Assembly (NCBI RefSeq): GCF_036670015.1
Contig: NZ_CP137636.1
Location: 474,501-538,500, forward strand
From: Niallia sp. XMNu-256
GTDB taxonomy: Bacteria > Bacillota > Bacilli > Bacillales > Cytobacillaceae
Length of the DNA: 64,000 nucleotides
Direction of reading: 5' to 3'
Position numbers and translations under genes: made by a program. Positions 34,678-43,568 of this stretch are shown piece by piece. A model generated the notes under the pieces. The model did not search any database and was not told where the DNA came from. It was given only the letters and a program-made list of their open reading frames with translations. How positions within the stretch are numbered: the first letter of the stretch is position 1; every line of letters begins with the position of its first letter.

Positions 34678-36018
34678 ATGCAGATAACAACAAATGCTGA
34701 ACAATTGGTTGAGAAAACGAAGTTAAATAAGTTTCATTGGACGTTACTGTTTTGGGGTGGTCTATTAATGTTGTTTGATGGTTTTGATTTAACCGTCTAT
34801 GGTGCTGTCGTTCCTACTTTGATGGAAGAATGGGGAATATCTGCTGTTAAAGCAGGGATGTATGGTAGCTATGCATTATTTGGCATGATGTTTGGAGCCT
34901 TAATATTTGGGACTTTGGCAGATAGATTAGGACGAAAAAGGATTATCATCATTTGTGTGGCGATTTTCAGTTTGTTTATGCTTTTAGCAGCTTTTGCTCC
35001 GAGTCCAGAAATCTTTGGAGTGTATCGGTTTATAACAGGTTTAGGACTAGGTGGCATGATGCCCAATGTCATTGGATTAATTAGTGAATATTCTCCAGAA
35101 GGAATGCGTAGCCGTATGATCGCTACGATTATGGCTGGGTATTCAGTCGGTGGGGTTGTAGCCGCTTTCTTAAGTATGATTTTAATTTCTAAATTTGGAT
35201 GGGAGTCTGTCTTCATTTTTGGTGCATTACCATTACTGTTCGTGCCTTTCCTAGTAAAAGTATTGCCAGATTCAGTAGGAACGTTAATTGCTAGAGATGA
35301 TCATAAAGGGATTCAGAAAATACTTGTAAAAGTAAATCCTACTTATACACCTTCTAAGAATGAAACATTTATTTTAAATAAACCAAAAGAAACATCGTCT
35401 CCCGTTAAAAATTTATTTACTGGAAAAAGAGCCTTTTTAACAGTAATGATCTGGTTAACATACTTTATGTCGCTTCTGATGATTTACGGATTGAATACAT
35501 GGTTACCTAAATTTATGAATGAAGCGGGATTCCCACTTGGGTCAAGCTTAAGTTTCCTTTTAGCATTAAATGTTGGAGCGACAGTTGGCGCAGTTTTGAT
35601 GGGGTGGCTAGCTGACCGTTGGGGTGTGGGCAGAGCACTTATTCTATTCTTTTTGATCGCGACGGTTTCCATAACAAGTCTTGGTTTTGCAACAAATATG
35701 GTTCTCTTGTATGTGATGGTAGCAATTGCGGGTGCTGCAACAGTGGGTACGCAAAACCTTACACACTCGTATACATCCCAGTTCTATCCGATCACTATGC
35801 GCTCAACAGCGTTGGGATGGGCGTTAGCCGTTGGACGGATAGGTGGAATCCTTGGACCAACAATCGGAGGTATTTTACTAGCCTCTAATTTAACTTTACA
35901 GCTTAACTTCTTTGTATTTGCCATTCCGGGAATGATTGCAGCCCTAGCGGTTTTCTTCGCTAACCGACAAGGCACAAAAGTAATTGCGGCTGATAAAGGT
36001 TTAGATACTACAGCTTAA
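34678..36018 (+). CDS. AAHS-type MFS transporter (aromatic acid:proton symporter family)
   Basis: A 446-residue MFS protein with 12 helices. LLMLFDGFDLTVYGAVVP in helix 1 has the DGxD motif of the aromatic-acid:H+ symporter family (PcaK/BenK), and GTLADRLGRKRIIIICV is the 2-3 loop motif A. The large central loop and a second motif A (LMGWLADRWGVGRALI) follow. Uptake of benzoate-like acids is probable. GTG 34657 is out of place relative to the AAGGAGGAG site, so ATG 34678 is used. It is divergent from iclR and the ene-reductase, which suggests one catabolic regulon. Confidence 0.9.
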   Translation: MQITTNAEQLVEKTKLNKFHWTLLFWGGLLMLFDGFDLTVYGAVVPTLMEEWGISAVKAGMYGSYALFGMMFGALIFGTLADRLGRKRIIIICVAIFSLFMLLAAFAPSPEIFGVYRFITGLGLGGMMPNVIGLISEYSPEGMRSRMIATIMAGYSVGGVVAAFLSMILISKFGWESVFIFGALPLLFVPFLVKVLPDSVGTLIARDDHKGIQKILVKVNPTYTPSKNETFILNKPKETSSPVKNLFTGKRAFLTVMIWLTYFMSLLMIYGLNTWLPKFMNEAGFPLGSSLSFLLALNVGATVGAVLMGWLADRWGVGRALILFFLIATVSITSLGFATNMVLLYVMVAIAGAATVGTQNLTHSYTSQFYPITMRSTALGWALAVGRIGGILGPTIGGILLASNLTLQLNFFVFAIPGMIAALAVFFANRQGTKVIAADKGLDTTA

Positions 36019-36063
36019 TTAAATGCAATGTTGTCGAATAAAAAAATAGTATTTGAAATGATA

Positions 36064-36114
36064 GACCCTCTTTTGAAATGGACGAACCATCTATTTCGAA
36101 AGGGGGTTTTATTT
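36064..36114 (+). terminator. Terminator after the AAHS transporter
   Basis: ACCCTCTTTTGAAAT (36065-36079) pairs with ATTTCGAAAGGGGGT (36093-36107), then TTTTATTT. Confidence 0.8.
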
Positions 36115-36501
36115 ATCAGGCTTAACGGGCAGTAAGACCCCCACCTCAAGTTTCTGAGTAAAACTTCATTCAGCTGAAGTCACCGACTTCTATAATTGAG
36201 GGATAATGTTTTTTTAATTCAGTAGGGGTTCACCCCGGCTGAATGAAGTTAAGCCTCCGGCGGATGCCACGGATTTTTTTAAAGGTGTTTTATCGAGCGA
36301 GCGCAAATTCGGAGGGGCGAATTTGATTTAAAGAAGATAGGTGGGGGGATCAACTGCCCGTAAAGTTCTGAAATAATGAACAACACAGACTAAATTCGCC
36401 TCCGGAAACGTCTGCGGCGTGATCAGTAAGCCTGCTGGCTTCCACTAACCATCAGTGGAGGGATGAATAAAACCCTCACACTGATGGAAGTTTCACTTTA
36501 T
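36113..36501 (+). repeat. Structured dispersed element, long form (copy 2)
   Basis: 389 bp with the same 5' end (TTATCAGGCTTAACG) and 3' end (GTTTCACTTTAT) as copy 1. ACGGGCAGT and ACTGCCCGT are both kept. An extra insert lies between the CCACCTC and AGGTGG arms, with its own stem (ACTTCATTCAGC / GCTGAATGAAGT), and a further segment with CACAGACTAAAT and CCTCCGG is shared with the copy at 52492. The element ends 75 bases before the purine/pyrimidine permease start. Stops occur in all frames. Confidence 0.75.
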
Positions 36502-36576
36502 GGTAGAATAATAGAAAGTTTTTAGTTAATTTTTACTCAGAATATTGTTATAGAATAAAGATTGAAGGTGATCCTC

Positions 36577-37869
36577 ATGAACGAAAAGTCATCGTCTGCA
36601 ACGATGTTTTTTGCTGGACTACAGTGGCTGTTTTTTATGTTTGCAAACACGGTTGTCATTCCGATCACAATTGGGGAGGCATTTCAATTGTCGTCCGTGG
36701 AAGTGGCTAGTGCACTGCAAAGGTCCTTTATTTTTACTGGAGTTGCTTGTATTCTTCAAGCAGTGATCGGTCACAAATATCCACTTATGGAAGGGCAATC
36801 TGGATTATGGTGGGGAGCAATTTTAAGTATTAGTGCTTCGGCATCTTCAGCAGGATTAACAGTTAGTGAATTAGGCGGTGGTCTTTCAGTTGGGATTATC
36901 GTTTCTGGAGCCCTTATTATCATTCTTGGAGCACTTGGTATGGGAAAAGTATTGAAAAGATTGTTTACTCCAGTTGTTATGAGTACGGTGTTGTTTTTAT
37001 TAGCAGCCCAGTTGATTGGGATTTTTACAAAAGGAATGCTTGGGCTGTCAACTGGAGATCGCATTCATTTGCCAACTGCCGCTTTATCCATATTCTTAAT
37101 CCTTCTCGTTGTGCTCATTAATGTGAAAGGACCTAGTGCTATACGTAATTTTTCCATCTTGATTGGAATTATAACGGGGTGGATCATTTATGCGGTCTTC
37201 TTTCCTGCGCAGCCAACAGAAGCTATTCCCTCAACAAAGCTTTTCAATTTTTTCCCTTGGGGAGAGCCAACTTTTAGTATCGGTCTGATTCTATTTGCTG
37301 TGCTTACAGGATTAGTCAATACGACCAATACGGTTGCTTCCATTAAAGGGTTTGAATCGATCGCTAATACAACGACATCAGATCATCAATACAGAAGATC
37401 ATTTGTATTAACGGGTGTAAATTCAATGGTTTCGGGCTCGTTCGGTATGGTTCCGTATGCACCATACATATCGTCAATCGGGTTTTTGCAATCAACTCTT
37501 ATTTTTCAAACCTTACCCTTGGTGATTGGAGGAGCTATGTTTATGATTCTTGGTCTAGTTCCTGCGCTAAGTTCCTTTTTTACGACGTTGCCAGTCAGTG
37601 TAGGGAATGCCGTCTTATTTGTGGCCTATTTACAGCTATTTAGCGGAGCTCTCTCCAATTTAAATGGAATCATCTTTACCCCAAAGACGATTTATCGAAT
37701 TGCAGCTCCGGTTTTATTAGGAATAGCAATTATGAATATACCCATTGAAATGTTTGAATCCATTCCAATGCTCGTTAGACCACTTCTAAGCAGTGGTTTA
37801 TTAATGGGAATTCTTCTGGCTGTTTTCCTGGAGAATACGATTAATTGGTCAAAAATAGATAAAAGATGA
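36577..37869 (+). CDS. NCS2-family purine/pyrimidine permease
   Basis: A 430-residue membrane protein of the nucleobase:cation symporter-2 family with 12-14 helices. AGLQWLFFMFANTVVIPITIG, LMEGQSGLWWGAILS, the motif region TGLVNTTNTVASIKGFESIA and GMVPYAPYISSIGFLQST are typical of the YwdJ-like branch. It probably takes up xanthine, uracil or a similar base. ATG 36577 is spaced correctly from AAGGTGAT; the TTG at 36562 is not. Its leader holds the long dispersed element instead of a purine riboswitch. Confidence 0.88.
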   Translation: MNEKSSSATMFFAGLQWLFFMFANTVVIPITIGEAFQLSSVEVASALQRSFIFTGVACILQAVIGHKYPLMEGQSGLWWGAILSISASASSAGLTVSELGGGLSVGIIVSGALIIILGALGMGKVLKRLFTPVVMSTVLFLLAAQLIGIFTKGMLGLSTGDRIHLPTAALSIFLILLVVLINVKGPSAIRNFSILIGIITGWIIYAVFFPAQPTEAIPSTKLFNFFPWGEPTFSIGLILFAVLTGLVNTTNTVASIKGFESIANTTTSDHQYRRSFVLTGVNSMVSGSFGMVPYAPYISSIGFLQSTLIFQTLPLVIGGAMFMILGLVPALSSFFTTLPVSVGNAVLFVAYLQLFSGALSNLNGIIFTPKTIYRIAAPVLLGIAIMNIPIEMFESIPMLVRPLLSSGLLMGILLAVFLENTINWSKIDKR

Positions 37870-38377
37870 AAAATATACATAATTATAGATTCATACCCAT
37901 TTAAACTTTTCTATCATGAATAGTTTATTTTGGAATAGAAATAGGTCACCTTTGTTCGTTTTTGGAAAGGTAACAAATGACCTGAAAATGAGGGAACTGT
38001 GTTATGTACCATGGAGGAATTTATGTTGGCTTAGAGGTAAACAAAGAAAGGATTATGGATTTGGCAGACCATTTTTGCGGAGTTTTAGATGGGGTTCACC
38101 AAGTCCGATCAGTCCTCAGATGGCTATGGATTTGGCTATCGTTATCCATGTTTTCCTTATTATGAACCTCTCCTGACTGAAGTCACAAGTTTCTGGGTTG
38201 GTGCTTAAGCACATTGACCACAGGTGGCGGGGAACACACCGTCGCTAGACCCTCGAACTTAAAAGTTTCTGGGCTTACATGTTCTTTTCGGAAAATCATA
38301 AAAATGAGCGTTCCTATAGGTGGGAACGCTTTTTCATTACAAGCTGAATTATAACTGACCAGTATTTGAATTTCGGG
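37870..38377. other. 508-bp region with possible gene debris
   Basis: A hairpin-like GGTCACCTTTGTT ... AACAAATGACC lies at 37945-37982. A 53-codon frame at 38004-38165 starts well (ATGTACCATGGAGG) but changes character after 40 residues, while an adjacent frame reads GYGFGYRYPCFPYYEP, which suggests a frameshifted remnant. Two copies of AAGTTTCTGGG (38188 and 38261) flank about 70 bases that include CTGACTGAAGTCAC-type sequence seen in the relics at 25.8 and 36.2 kb. Confidence 0.35.
38305..38335. terminator. Terminator hairpin
   Basis: AGCGTTCC (38307-38314) pairs with GGAACGCT (38323-38330) followed by TTTTTC on the plus strand. Confidence 0.7.
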
Positions 38378-38890
38378 TTACTCTTTGAAATTCTTATTAT
38401 CCAAAATAACTACACTGTCATTTTGCTCGAGTGCTGTTTTTTTTGTGTGTTCAACAAGTTGATAGATCGAGTTACAACACTGTTGTGCACCTTTTACGAG
38501 CAGAGGAACCCCAATGAAATCAATCCCTAATCCTCTTGAAAACATGCCGCCAAATGTCATAGCGAGTGGAACCGTTGGCGATGTGTTTGATAAAATGATT
38601 TGTTCGTTAAGAGCGAATTTGCCTTCAAGGATGAAGTAGAAATCTTTAATAACAGGAACAATTTGTTTAAATCTTCTCCTAGCAAGCGTATACACATCAT
38701 TGCCATTTTCATCTTTTCCATGGAAGAGCAGCTTTCCTATATCATTTTTTGATAATTGATTAAAATAAGGAATTCCTAAAACCTCATCCTTTGATAATCT
38801 ATGCGAAGATGGGGTAAGTAGTTTCAAGTGATAAGCTGCTGCAATTGAAGTTGAATGTGTACCAGCAAAATCATGATAAATAAAAATGAT
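38378..38890 (-). CDS. DUF3189 family protein with a non-standard start codon
   Basis: The C-terminal 149 residues are open from TTG 38827, but the frame continues upstream with the conserved DUF3189 N-terminus (FIYHDFAGTHSTSIAAAYHLKLL; compare the family form YHxxGGxHSSxxAAAIHLG). Between the upstream in-frame stop (38929-38927) and this motif there is no ATG, GTG or TTG. An AAGGTGG ribosome site (38906-38900) is 9 bases before ATC (38890-38888) and 12 before ATT (38887-38885), so initiation at AUC or AUU is the likely answer. The alternative is that the gene has lost its start. LGIPYFNQLSKNDIGKLLFHGKDENGNDVYTL is the second conserved block. Function unknown. Forms a unit with the membrane protein gene 36 bases upstream. 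Confidence 0.7.
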   Translation of the reverse strand: MIFIYHDFAGTHSTSIAAAYHLKLLTPSSHRLSKDEVLGIPYFNQLSKNDIGKLLFHGKDENGNDVYTLARRRFKQIVPVIKDFYFILEGKFALNEQIILSNTSPTVPLAMTFGGMFSRGLGIDFIGVPLLVKGAQQCCNSIYQLVEHTKKTALEQNDSVVILDNKNFKE

Positions 38891-38926
38891 AGGTAGCCAC
38901 CACCTTATATATTTGTAAATATATTT

Positions 38927-39232
38927 TTAAGTCGGTTGCTTTCGGTATTTTTTTATCAAGGATTTCTTAAAAGCTAATATAGAGGTTTTTAAAGAGGCAT
39001 AACTGCCGATTGCTGCGTATCCATAAAAATATCCCATAAAAATCCCCGCTAATAAACTCCCTCTGTGACTAATAAAGATCGAGATGATGTACCCTATAAT
39101 CACCGCTATGAAAGGAATATATTTTTTCTGAACTCTAAGAATTTTTTTGATCATCTGTGTCAGAACCATCACCAATGGCACGGCAATAACCGCATCCCAA
39201 AAGTTTGTATGTATAGTTGGAAAGTCCAACAT
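38927..39232 (-). CDS. Small membrane protein of unknown function
   Basis: About 101 residues with three hydrophobic segments (roughly residues 12-28, 40-56, 62-80) and a basic C-terminal tail (KKSLIKKYRKQPT). The arrangement is holin-like, but no lysis gene adjoins it and I do not recognise the family. GTG 39238 lies within GAGGTGATC, so ATG 39232 or TTG 39229 is the real start. Precedes the DUF3189 gene by 36 bases. Confidence 0.55.
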   Translation of the reverse strand: MLDFPTIHTNFWDAVIAVPLVMVLTQMIKKILRVQKKYIPFIAVIIGYIISIFISHRGSLLAGIFMGYFYGYAAIGSYASLKTSILAFKKSLIKKYRKQPT

Positions 39233-39367
39233 GATCACCTCTAATAATAGTGTCTATAATAAAAGAAAAAATATGCTAACTTTTTAGCAAGAGAGCCCTT
39301 TAACGTTCGATTTTTAACTAACCTAATGTAAATATAGTGGAAATATGAAACAGGGCCCGACAGGCAT

Positions 39368-39402
39368 TATAAAAAGGCGTGCAATTTGTAGTTGCACGCC
39401 AA
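39368..39402 (-). terminator. Terminator for the phosphoesterase gene
   Basis: GGCGTGCAA / TTGCACGCC hairpin (39376-39400) with a U-run on the minus strand (AAAAA at 39371-39375). Confidence 0.85.
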
Positions 39403-39406
39403 AGCT

Positions 39407-40630
39407 TTATTTTTGAAGTTTTTGATCTAATTTTTTGTTTTCTGCTAGTGGCAATGGATCCATGCTTTGGTCGTTTGGAGTTAAATCAATCCCGTAATCC
39501 TTTGCGAAAACCATATGGGTTTCCACTAAGACATCATCTGTACTTTCATCTAAATTGAATACTCGAGCACCACGAAGTCTATGTTTCTCTGCTCCTGAGA
39601 GACCGTATGTACCAAAACCAGCACTACCCCCATAGCCTAATAAAATTCCATAATAATTTCCATGATACGTGTTAATATGATCATGTCCACAGAAAACGCC
39701 TTTAACATCACCACGATCTAACATCGCTGAAAATAAGCCGCTATTAAATGGTCCTGGACATTCATCCTCATTTCTTTCACCGACAATATTGTGTTTTTGA
39801 ACGGCGCGTTCATGTGCTGCGGCTGACCGATCATCTACACTAGAGAACCACATAAAGCGATGTTCCCAAAGTGGAATATGCATGAACATGAGGGAAGGAA
39901 TTTTGCGTTTGTATCTATTTTCGATTTCCTTAGAAGTTTCATAATACCAATGAACTTGATTTCCACGAAGCCAGTCCCAAGTTGGATAGCCTTCAAAATT
40001 CTGGCCAGCGATTGTTGAAGGGGCATATCGGCCGCTATCTAATAACCATATATTAAAGGCAGCATCGTTTTCTTTAGAATTTTGAATAAGTATATTCGTA
40101 TTCCCCGTACCAACGACTCCTTTCTCACTATGTTTATTCAAGTTGTTAGGGAAGGACATATAAATTTCTAGCATATCTTCTTCATTCAGACCACTTTTTG
40201 GTGTAGAGTCTTCATCGTGGTTTCCATAGGTAACTGCCCATTTAATTCCCCTTTGCTCCATCGGTTGAGCAAGGTTGTTAAGAGCTTGTTTCGTTTCTAA
40301 AACAGAATCAACACCAGAAGCAATATTGTCCCCATTTAGTACAACAAAGTCAGGTTTTTCGGAGTCAAGAACCTTTTCCATTAATTCAATCGTTCTCCGG
40401 TCAATTCGTTCATCGTCCTGAGTATCGTTAAACTGGACAATTTTAAATTTTCCGTTTGGATTAAATCGTAAGACTTTGTCATAGTTGGCTTTCGCTTGTG
40501 CCGTTGGTGTGACTTGACCAAATAAATTTTCTGGAAGGCCAGTTGCACCAAGTGTTAATGCAAGAGTGCCCGCACCTCCTACTTTTAGAAATGTTCTTCT
40601 ATCTAACCCATTTTTTTCATTTTGATTCAT
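39407..40630 (-). CDS. Tat-exported metallophosphoesterase
   Basis: A 407-residue calcineurin-like phosphoesterase. The N-terminus has a twin-arginine signal (DRRTFLKVGGAGTLALTLGA), so it is exported folded. Metal-site motifs are FNDTQDDE (Asp), VVLNGDNIASG, TYGNHDED, FMHIPLWEH and FCGHDHIN. It resembles Icc/purple acid phosphatase-like enzymes; the substrate may be a phosphodiester or phosphomonoester. GTG 40645 lies in the GGGAGGAAG ribosome site, so ATG 40630 is used. Single gene with its own terminator; no tat genes nearby. Confidence 0.9.
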   Translation of the reverse strand: MNQNEKNGLDRRTFLKVGGAGTLALTLGATGLPENLFGQVTPTAQAKANYDKVLRFNPNGKFKIVQFNDTQDDERIDRRTIELMEKVLDSEKPDFVVLNGDNIASGVDSVLETKQALNNLAQPMEQRGIKWAVTYGNHDEDSTPKSGLNEEDMLEIYMSFPNNLNKHSEKGVVGTGNTNILIQNSKENDAAFNIWLLDSGRYAPSTIAGQNFEGYPTWDWLRGNQVHWYYETSKEIENRYKRKIPSLMFMHIPLWEHRFMWFSSVDDRSAAAHERAVQKHNIVGERNEDECPGPFNSGLFSAMLDRGDVKGVFCGHDHINTYHGNYYGILLGYGGSAGFGTYGLSGAEKHRLRGARVFNLDESTDDVLVETHMVFAKDYGIDLTPNDQSMDPLPLAENKKLDQKLQK

Positions 40631-41015
40631 ACGACTTCCTCCCACTGCTTATCCTTTGACACCATCTATGTTAATTCGACAATGATAATTTTTGATGATA
40701 CATATGTGAAGAAGGGGTTAAGGATTATTAAAAAATTAAATGAATTATTAAGATGAGAACGGTCCTAAATTAGACTTTGAGACTATAATTCCTCATAATT
40801 GACAATCACTGCTAAAGTTTCAAGATTCCATTGTTCATAGAGTTTTTTTATGAAGAAATGTGAACTACTACCTATCAATTACCATTAATTAACACTCTCT
40901 ATTAACATGAAATTTATGTTTATTTACAATAGATTTACGAAGAAGAGAGGCGGAAGAAACGCTATCCAGTGTTTAACAAAAAAAGGCAAAGAGGTTTGTC
41001 CTCTTTGCCTTAAAA
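40631..41015. other. 385-bp intergenic region
   Basis: AT-rich, between the phosphoesterase start and the tenI end. Apart from the tenI terminator nothing is recognised. Confidence 0.5.
40980..41013 (-). terminator. Terminator of the thi operon
   Basis: AAGGCAAAGAGG (40983-40994) pairs with CCTCTTTGCCTT (41000-41011), with a U-run on the minus strand. Confidence 0.9.
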
Positions 41016-41600
41016 CTACAATTTAAATGAATACGCAAGTTCAGTAGGATGTTGACTCGTCATCGCTTCAGACATGATGCAAACACCCTTTGCCCCTGTC
41101 GCATAAATATCGTTTACATGATACCTAGTGATTCCGCCAATAGCCAAAACAGGAAGGGGCACAGCCTCACTGACGTTTTTCAAGAAGGGGAGTCCTCTAG
41201 GTGGAACTCCTTTTTTACTATCTGTTGAAAAAATATGACCAGCAATTAAATAGGTAGCACCTAACACCTGTGCTTCTTTTGCTTCATCAATGGTATGGAC
41301 CGAAGCCCCGATATTTTTAAAAGCATGTAAATCCTGGTGATACTTTCTTAAATTAGTCATGGATAATTGGATGTTGGGTATCTTCAAATTCATCGCTACA
41401 GACATATTTTGATTGATAATGAGCGGAACATGATGTTCATGACAAATTTCTTTAACCTCTACAGCTAGTTTTTCATAGTCTGGTAAATTCAAATCCTTTT
41501 CCCTAAGCATCATTCCATGAGGTTTTCCTTTTGCTAATCTTTCAATTTGATCTAAGAAATCATATTGACAAAGTTTACGATTGGTCACATAAATCAGCAT
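41016..41600 (-). CDS. tenI: TenI-like thiazole tautomerase / ThiE-fold protein
   Basis: A 194-residue ThiE/TenI-fold TIM barrel. The active-site segment AGHIFSTDSKKGVPPRGL has the His of TenI (GHxFxT) where ThiE has GPIF, and LPVLAIGGITRYHV follows. This favours TenI, which aromatises the thiazole phosphate carboxylate, over thiamin-phosphate synthase. The N-terminal REKDL is shared by both, so ThiE activity is not ruled out. Last gene of the thiSFGH-tenI operon, 9 bases after thiH. Confidence 0.82.
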   Translation of the reverse strand: MLIYVTNRKLCQYDFLDQIERLAKGKPHGMMLREKDLNLPDYEKLAVEVKEICHEHHVPLIINQNMSVAMNLKIPNIQLSMTNLRKYHQDLHAFKNIGASVHTIDEAKEAQVLGATYLIAGHIFSTDSKKGVPPRGLPFLKNVSEAVPLPVLAIGGITRYHVNDIYATGAKGVCIMSEAMTSQHPTELAYSFKL

Positions 41601-41609
41601 TCTCTACAC

Positions 41610-42764
41610 CTAAACTCTTATATAGTTTGTATAGACAGGCTGCAAGCCCTTGCTAACAAGCATCTTGTGAACGTCGGCCACATTTCGTTCATCAGAGATT
41701 TCAAACTGTTGATCGCCTTTTTGCTCTTCTTCGTGGCCGCCGACGCCGACACTTACTCCAGCCGACATTTTGTTGGCCACCATTCCCGCAACATGATCAC
41801 GAAATCGTGGTCTTTCACGCGTAGAAATCGTAATTCCTGCAAATGGCATGAATAAGCGATAAGCAAGCATGACTTGCAATAGTTGTGTTTCATGCACATC
41901 CTTTGAATTATTATCAGCATTGTTAATGTATGGACGAATCCGAGGGACAGAAAAGCCAATTTCAGCATGCGGAAACTTTTGCTGTACCAATTGTGCGTGT
42001 AAGCCTGTAGCAAAGGCATCTTTACGAAAATCATCTAATCCTAGCAAAGCTCCGAAAGATACGCCGCGCATCCCACCCATTAAGGCGCGTTCTTGGGCAT
42101 AAAAACGGTAAGGAAAAATTCGTTTTGATCCCCATAAATGAACCTGTTCATATTTATCAGGATTGTAAGTTTCTTGATAAACAGATACAAAATCGGCGCC
42201 GCATTCATGTAAATAAGCATACTCATCCACATTTAGAGGATAAATTTCAATTCCGACCGTTTTAAAAAACTTTGTTGCGTGTTTAATGGTTTCCCCGATA
42301 TATTCTACATCTGATTTATAACGAGATTCACCGGTAAGGAGTAAAATCTCCTCCAAGCCAGTAGCGGCAATCGCCTTTAATTCGTCCTCTAACTCGTTGG
42401 GATTAAGAACAGCACGCTGAATTTTATTGGTTGCCTTAAAGCCGCAATAAACACACTCATTTTCACAATAGTTCGCAATATATAAAGGAGTAAACAGGGA
42501 CACGTTGTTACCGTAATGTTTTCGCGTTTCTGCCATCCCTTTCTGTGCCATAATTTCTAAATAAGGCAAAGCAGCAGGGGAGAGGAGGGCTCCGAAATCC
42601 TCAAGGGAAAGGTGATCTTTACTTAAAGCTCTTTCCACATCCCGATTGGTATATTTATGATAATCATAGAGATCAACGGTTCTAAACACTTTTTCCATTA
42701 CATCAGACTGGATGACTTCCATTCCTTCTTGGTACTGCATATGATCAACTTTTTTTCTAGCCAT
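41610..42764 (-). CDS. thiH: 2-iminoacetate synthase ThiH (radical SAM)
   Basis: A 384-residue radical-SAM lyase that splits tyrosine to dehydroglycine and p-cresol for thiazole formation. The cluster motif CENECVYCGF supplies Cys100, Cys104 and Cys107. EILLLTGESRYKSDVEYI and the C-terminal biotin/thiamin-synthase-associated region (FRDHVAGMVANKMSAGVSVGVGGH) are as expected. Most aerobic Bacillus use the glycine oxidase ThiO instead, so ThiH implies an oxygen-sensitive route. Starts 4 bases after the thiG stop. Confidence 0.93.
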   Translation of the reverse strand: MARKKVDHMQYQEGMEVIQSDVMEKVFRTVDLYDYHKYTNRDVERALSKDHLSLEDFGALLSPAALPYLEIMAQKGMAETRKHYGNNVSLFTPLYIANYCENECVYCGFKATNKIQRAVLNPNELEDELKAIAATGLEEILLLTGESRYKSDVEYIGETIKHATKFFKTVGIEIYPLNVDEYAYLHECGADFVSVYQETYNPDKYEQVHLWGSKRIFPYRFYAQERALMGGMRGVSFGALLGLDDFRKDAFATGLHAQLVQQKFPHAEIGFSVPRIRPYINNADNNSKDVHETQLLQVMLAYRLFMPFAGITISTRERPRFRDHVAGMVANKMSAGVSVGVGGHEEEQKGDQQFEISDERNVADVHKMLVSKGLQPVYTNYIRV

Positions 42765-42768
42765 TCTA

Positions 42769-43548
42769 TTAATCCTCCAAAAATCCTGTCAATGGACTTG
42801 ATGCTTCTGCTTTAAAATCAAGCACACGTCCTAATCCAGCTAAATAAGCAGCACGCCCTGCTTTGATGGCCTGGTTAAATGCTTGGGACATCATGGACAC
42901 ATCATTGGCGGTTGCAATTGCGGTATTACACATAATTGCGTCAACACCCATTTCCATTGCTTCACATGCTTGTGAAGGGCGGCCAATTCCAGCATCGACA
43001 ATGATTGGTAAATTGATTTCATCGACTAAAATTTGAATAAATTCTTTAGTACATAGACCTTTATTGCTGCCAATTGGTGCGCCTAGTGGCATAACAGCGG
43101 CAGCGCCAGCATCGACTAGGGCTCTTGCTGTATATAAATCAGGGTACATATAAGGAAGCACAATAAATCCTTCTTTAGCAAGCATTTCTGTCGCCCTAAC
43201 GGTTTCTTGGTTATCTGGCAGTAAATATTTTGAATCTTGAATGACTTCTACTTTAACGAAATCTCCACAGCCTAGTTCCCTTGAAAGGCGGGCGATTCGT
43301 AAAGCTTCTTCTGCTGTTCTTGCTCCTGAAGTGTTTGGAAGCAAGGTGATGTTTTTTGGAATATAATCAATGATATTTTCTTCGTTCGTATTGGCTCTTC
43401 TTAGAGCAAGGGTGACAATTTCCGCCTCGCCATATTCAATAACAGCCTTCATCATATCTAGTGAAAACTTCCCTGAACCTAAAATGAAACGGGATTGAAA
43501 TTCGTGTCCTCCGATAATTAATGGATCCTTAGTTAATGTCTTTTCCAT
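42769..43548 (-). CDS. thiG: Thiazole synthase ThiG
   Basis: A 259-residue TIM barrel. [55 protein letters not shown] (Schiff-base Lys), [16 protein letters not shown] and [20 protein letters not shown] are the family blocks. It joins 1-deoxyxylulose 5-phosphate, ThiS-thiocarboxylate sulfur and dehydroglycine to the thiazole. Lies between thiF and thiH. Confidence 0.95.
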   Translation of the reverse strand: MEKTLTKDPLIIGGHEFQSRFILGSGKFSLDMMKAVIEYGEAEIVTLALRRANTNEENIIDYIPKNITLLPNTSGARTAEEALRIARLSRELGCGDFVKVEVIQDSKYLLPDNQETVRATEMLAKEGFIVLPYMYPDLYTARALVDAGAAAVMPLGAPIGSNKGLCTKEFIQILVDEINLPIIVDAGIGRPSQACEAMEMGVDAIMCNTAIATANDVSMMSQAFNQAIKAGRAAYLAGLGRVLDFKAEASSPLTGFLED

Positions 43549-43568
43549 GTATTAAAACTCCTTTTCTC

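Noticed and set aside
37916-38176. 86-codon ORF downstream of the NCS2 permease
   Set aside because: Composition is not protein-like, and two competing frames in the same stretch suggest gene debris; reported only as a region.
38927-39232. Phage holin
   Set aside because: The three-helix layout is holin-like, but there is no endolysin or other phage gene within the window.
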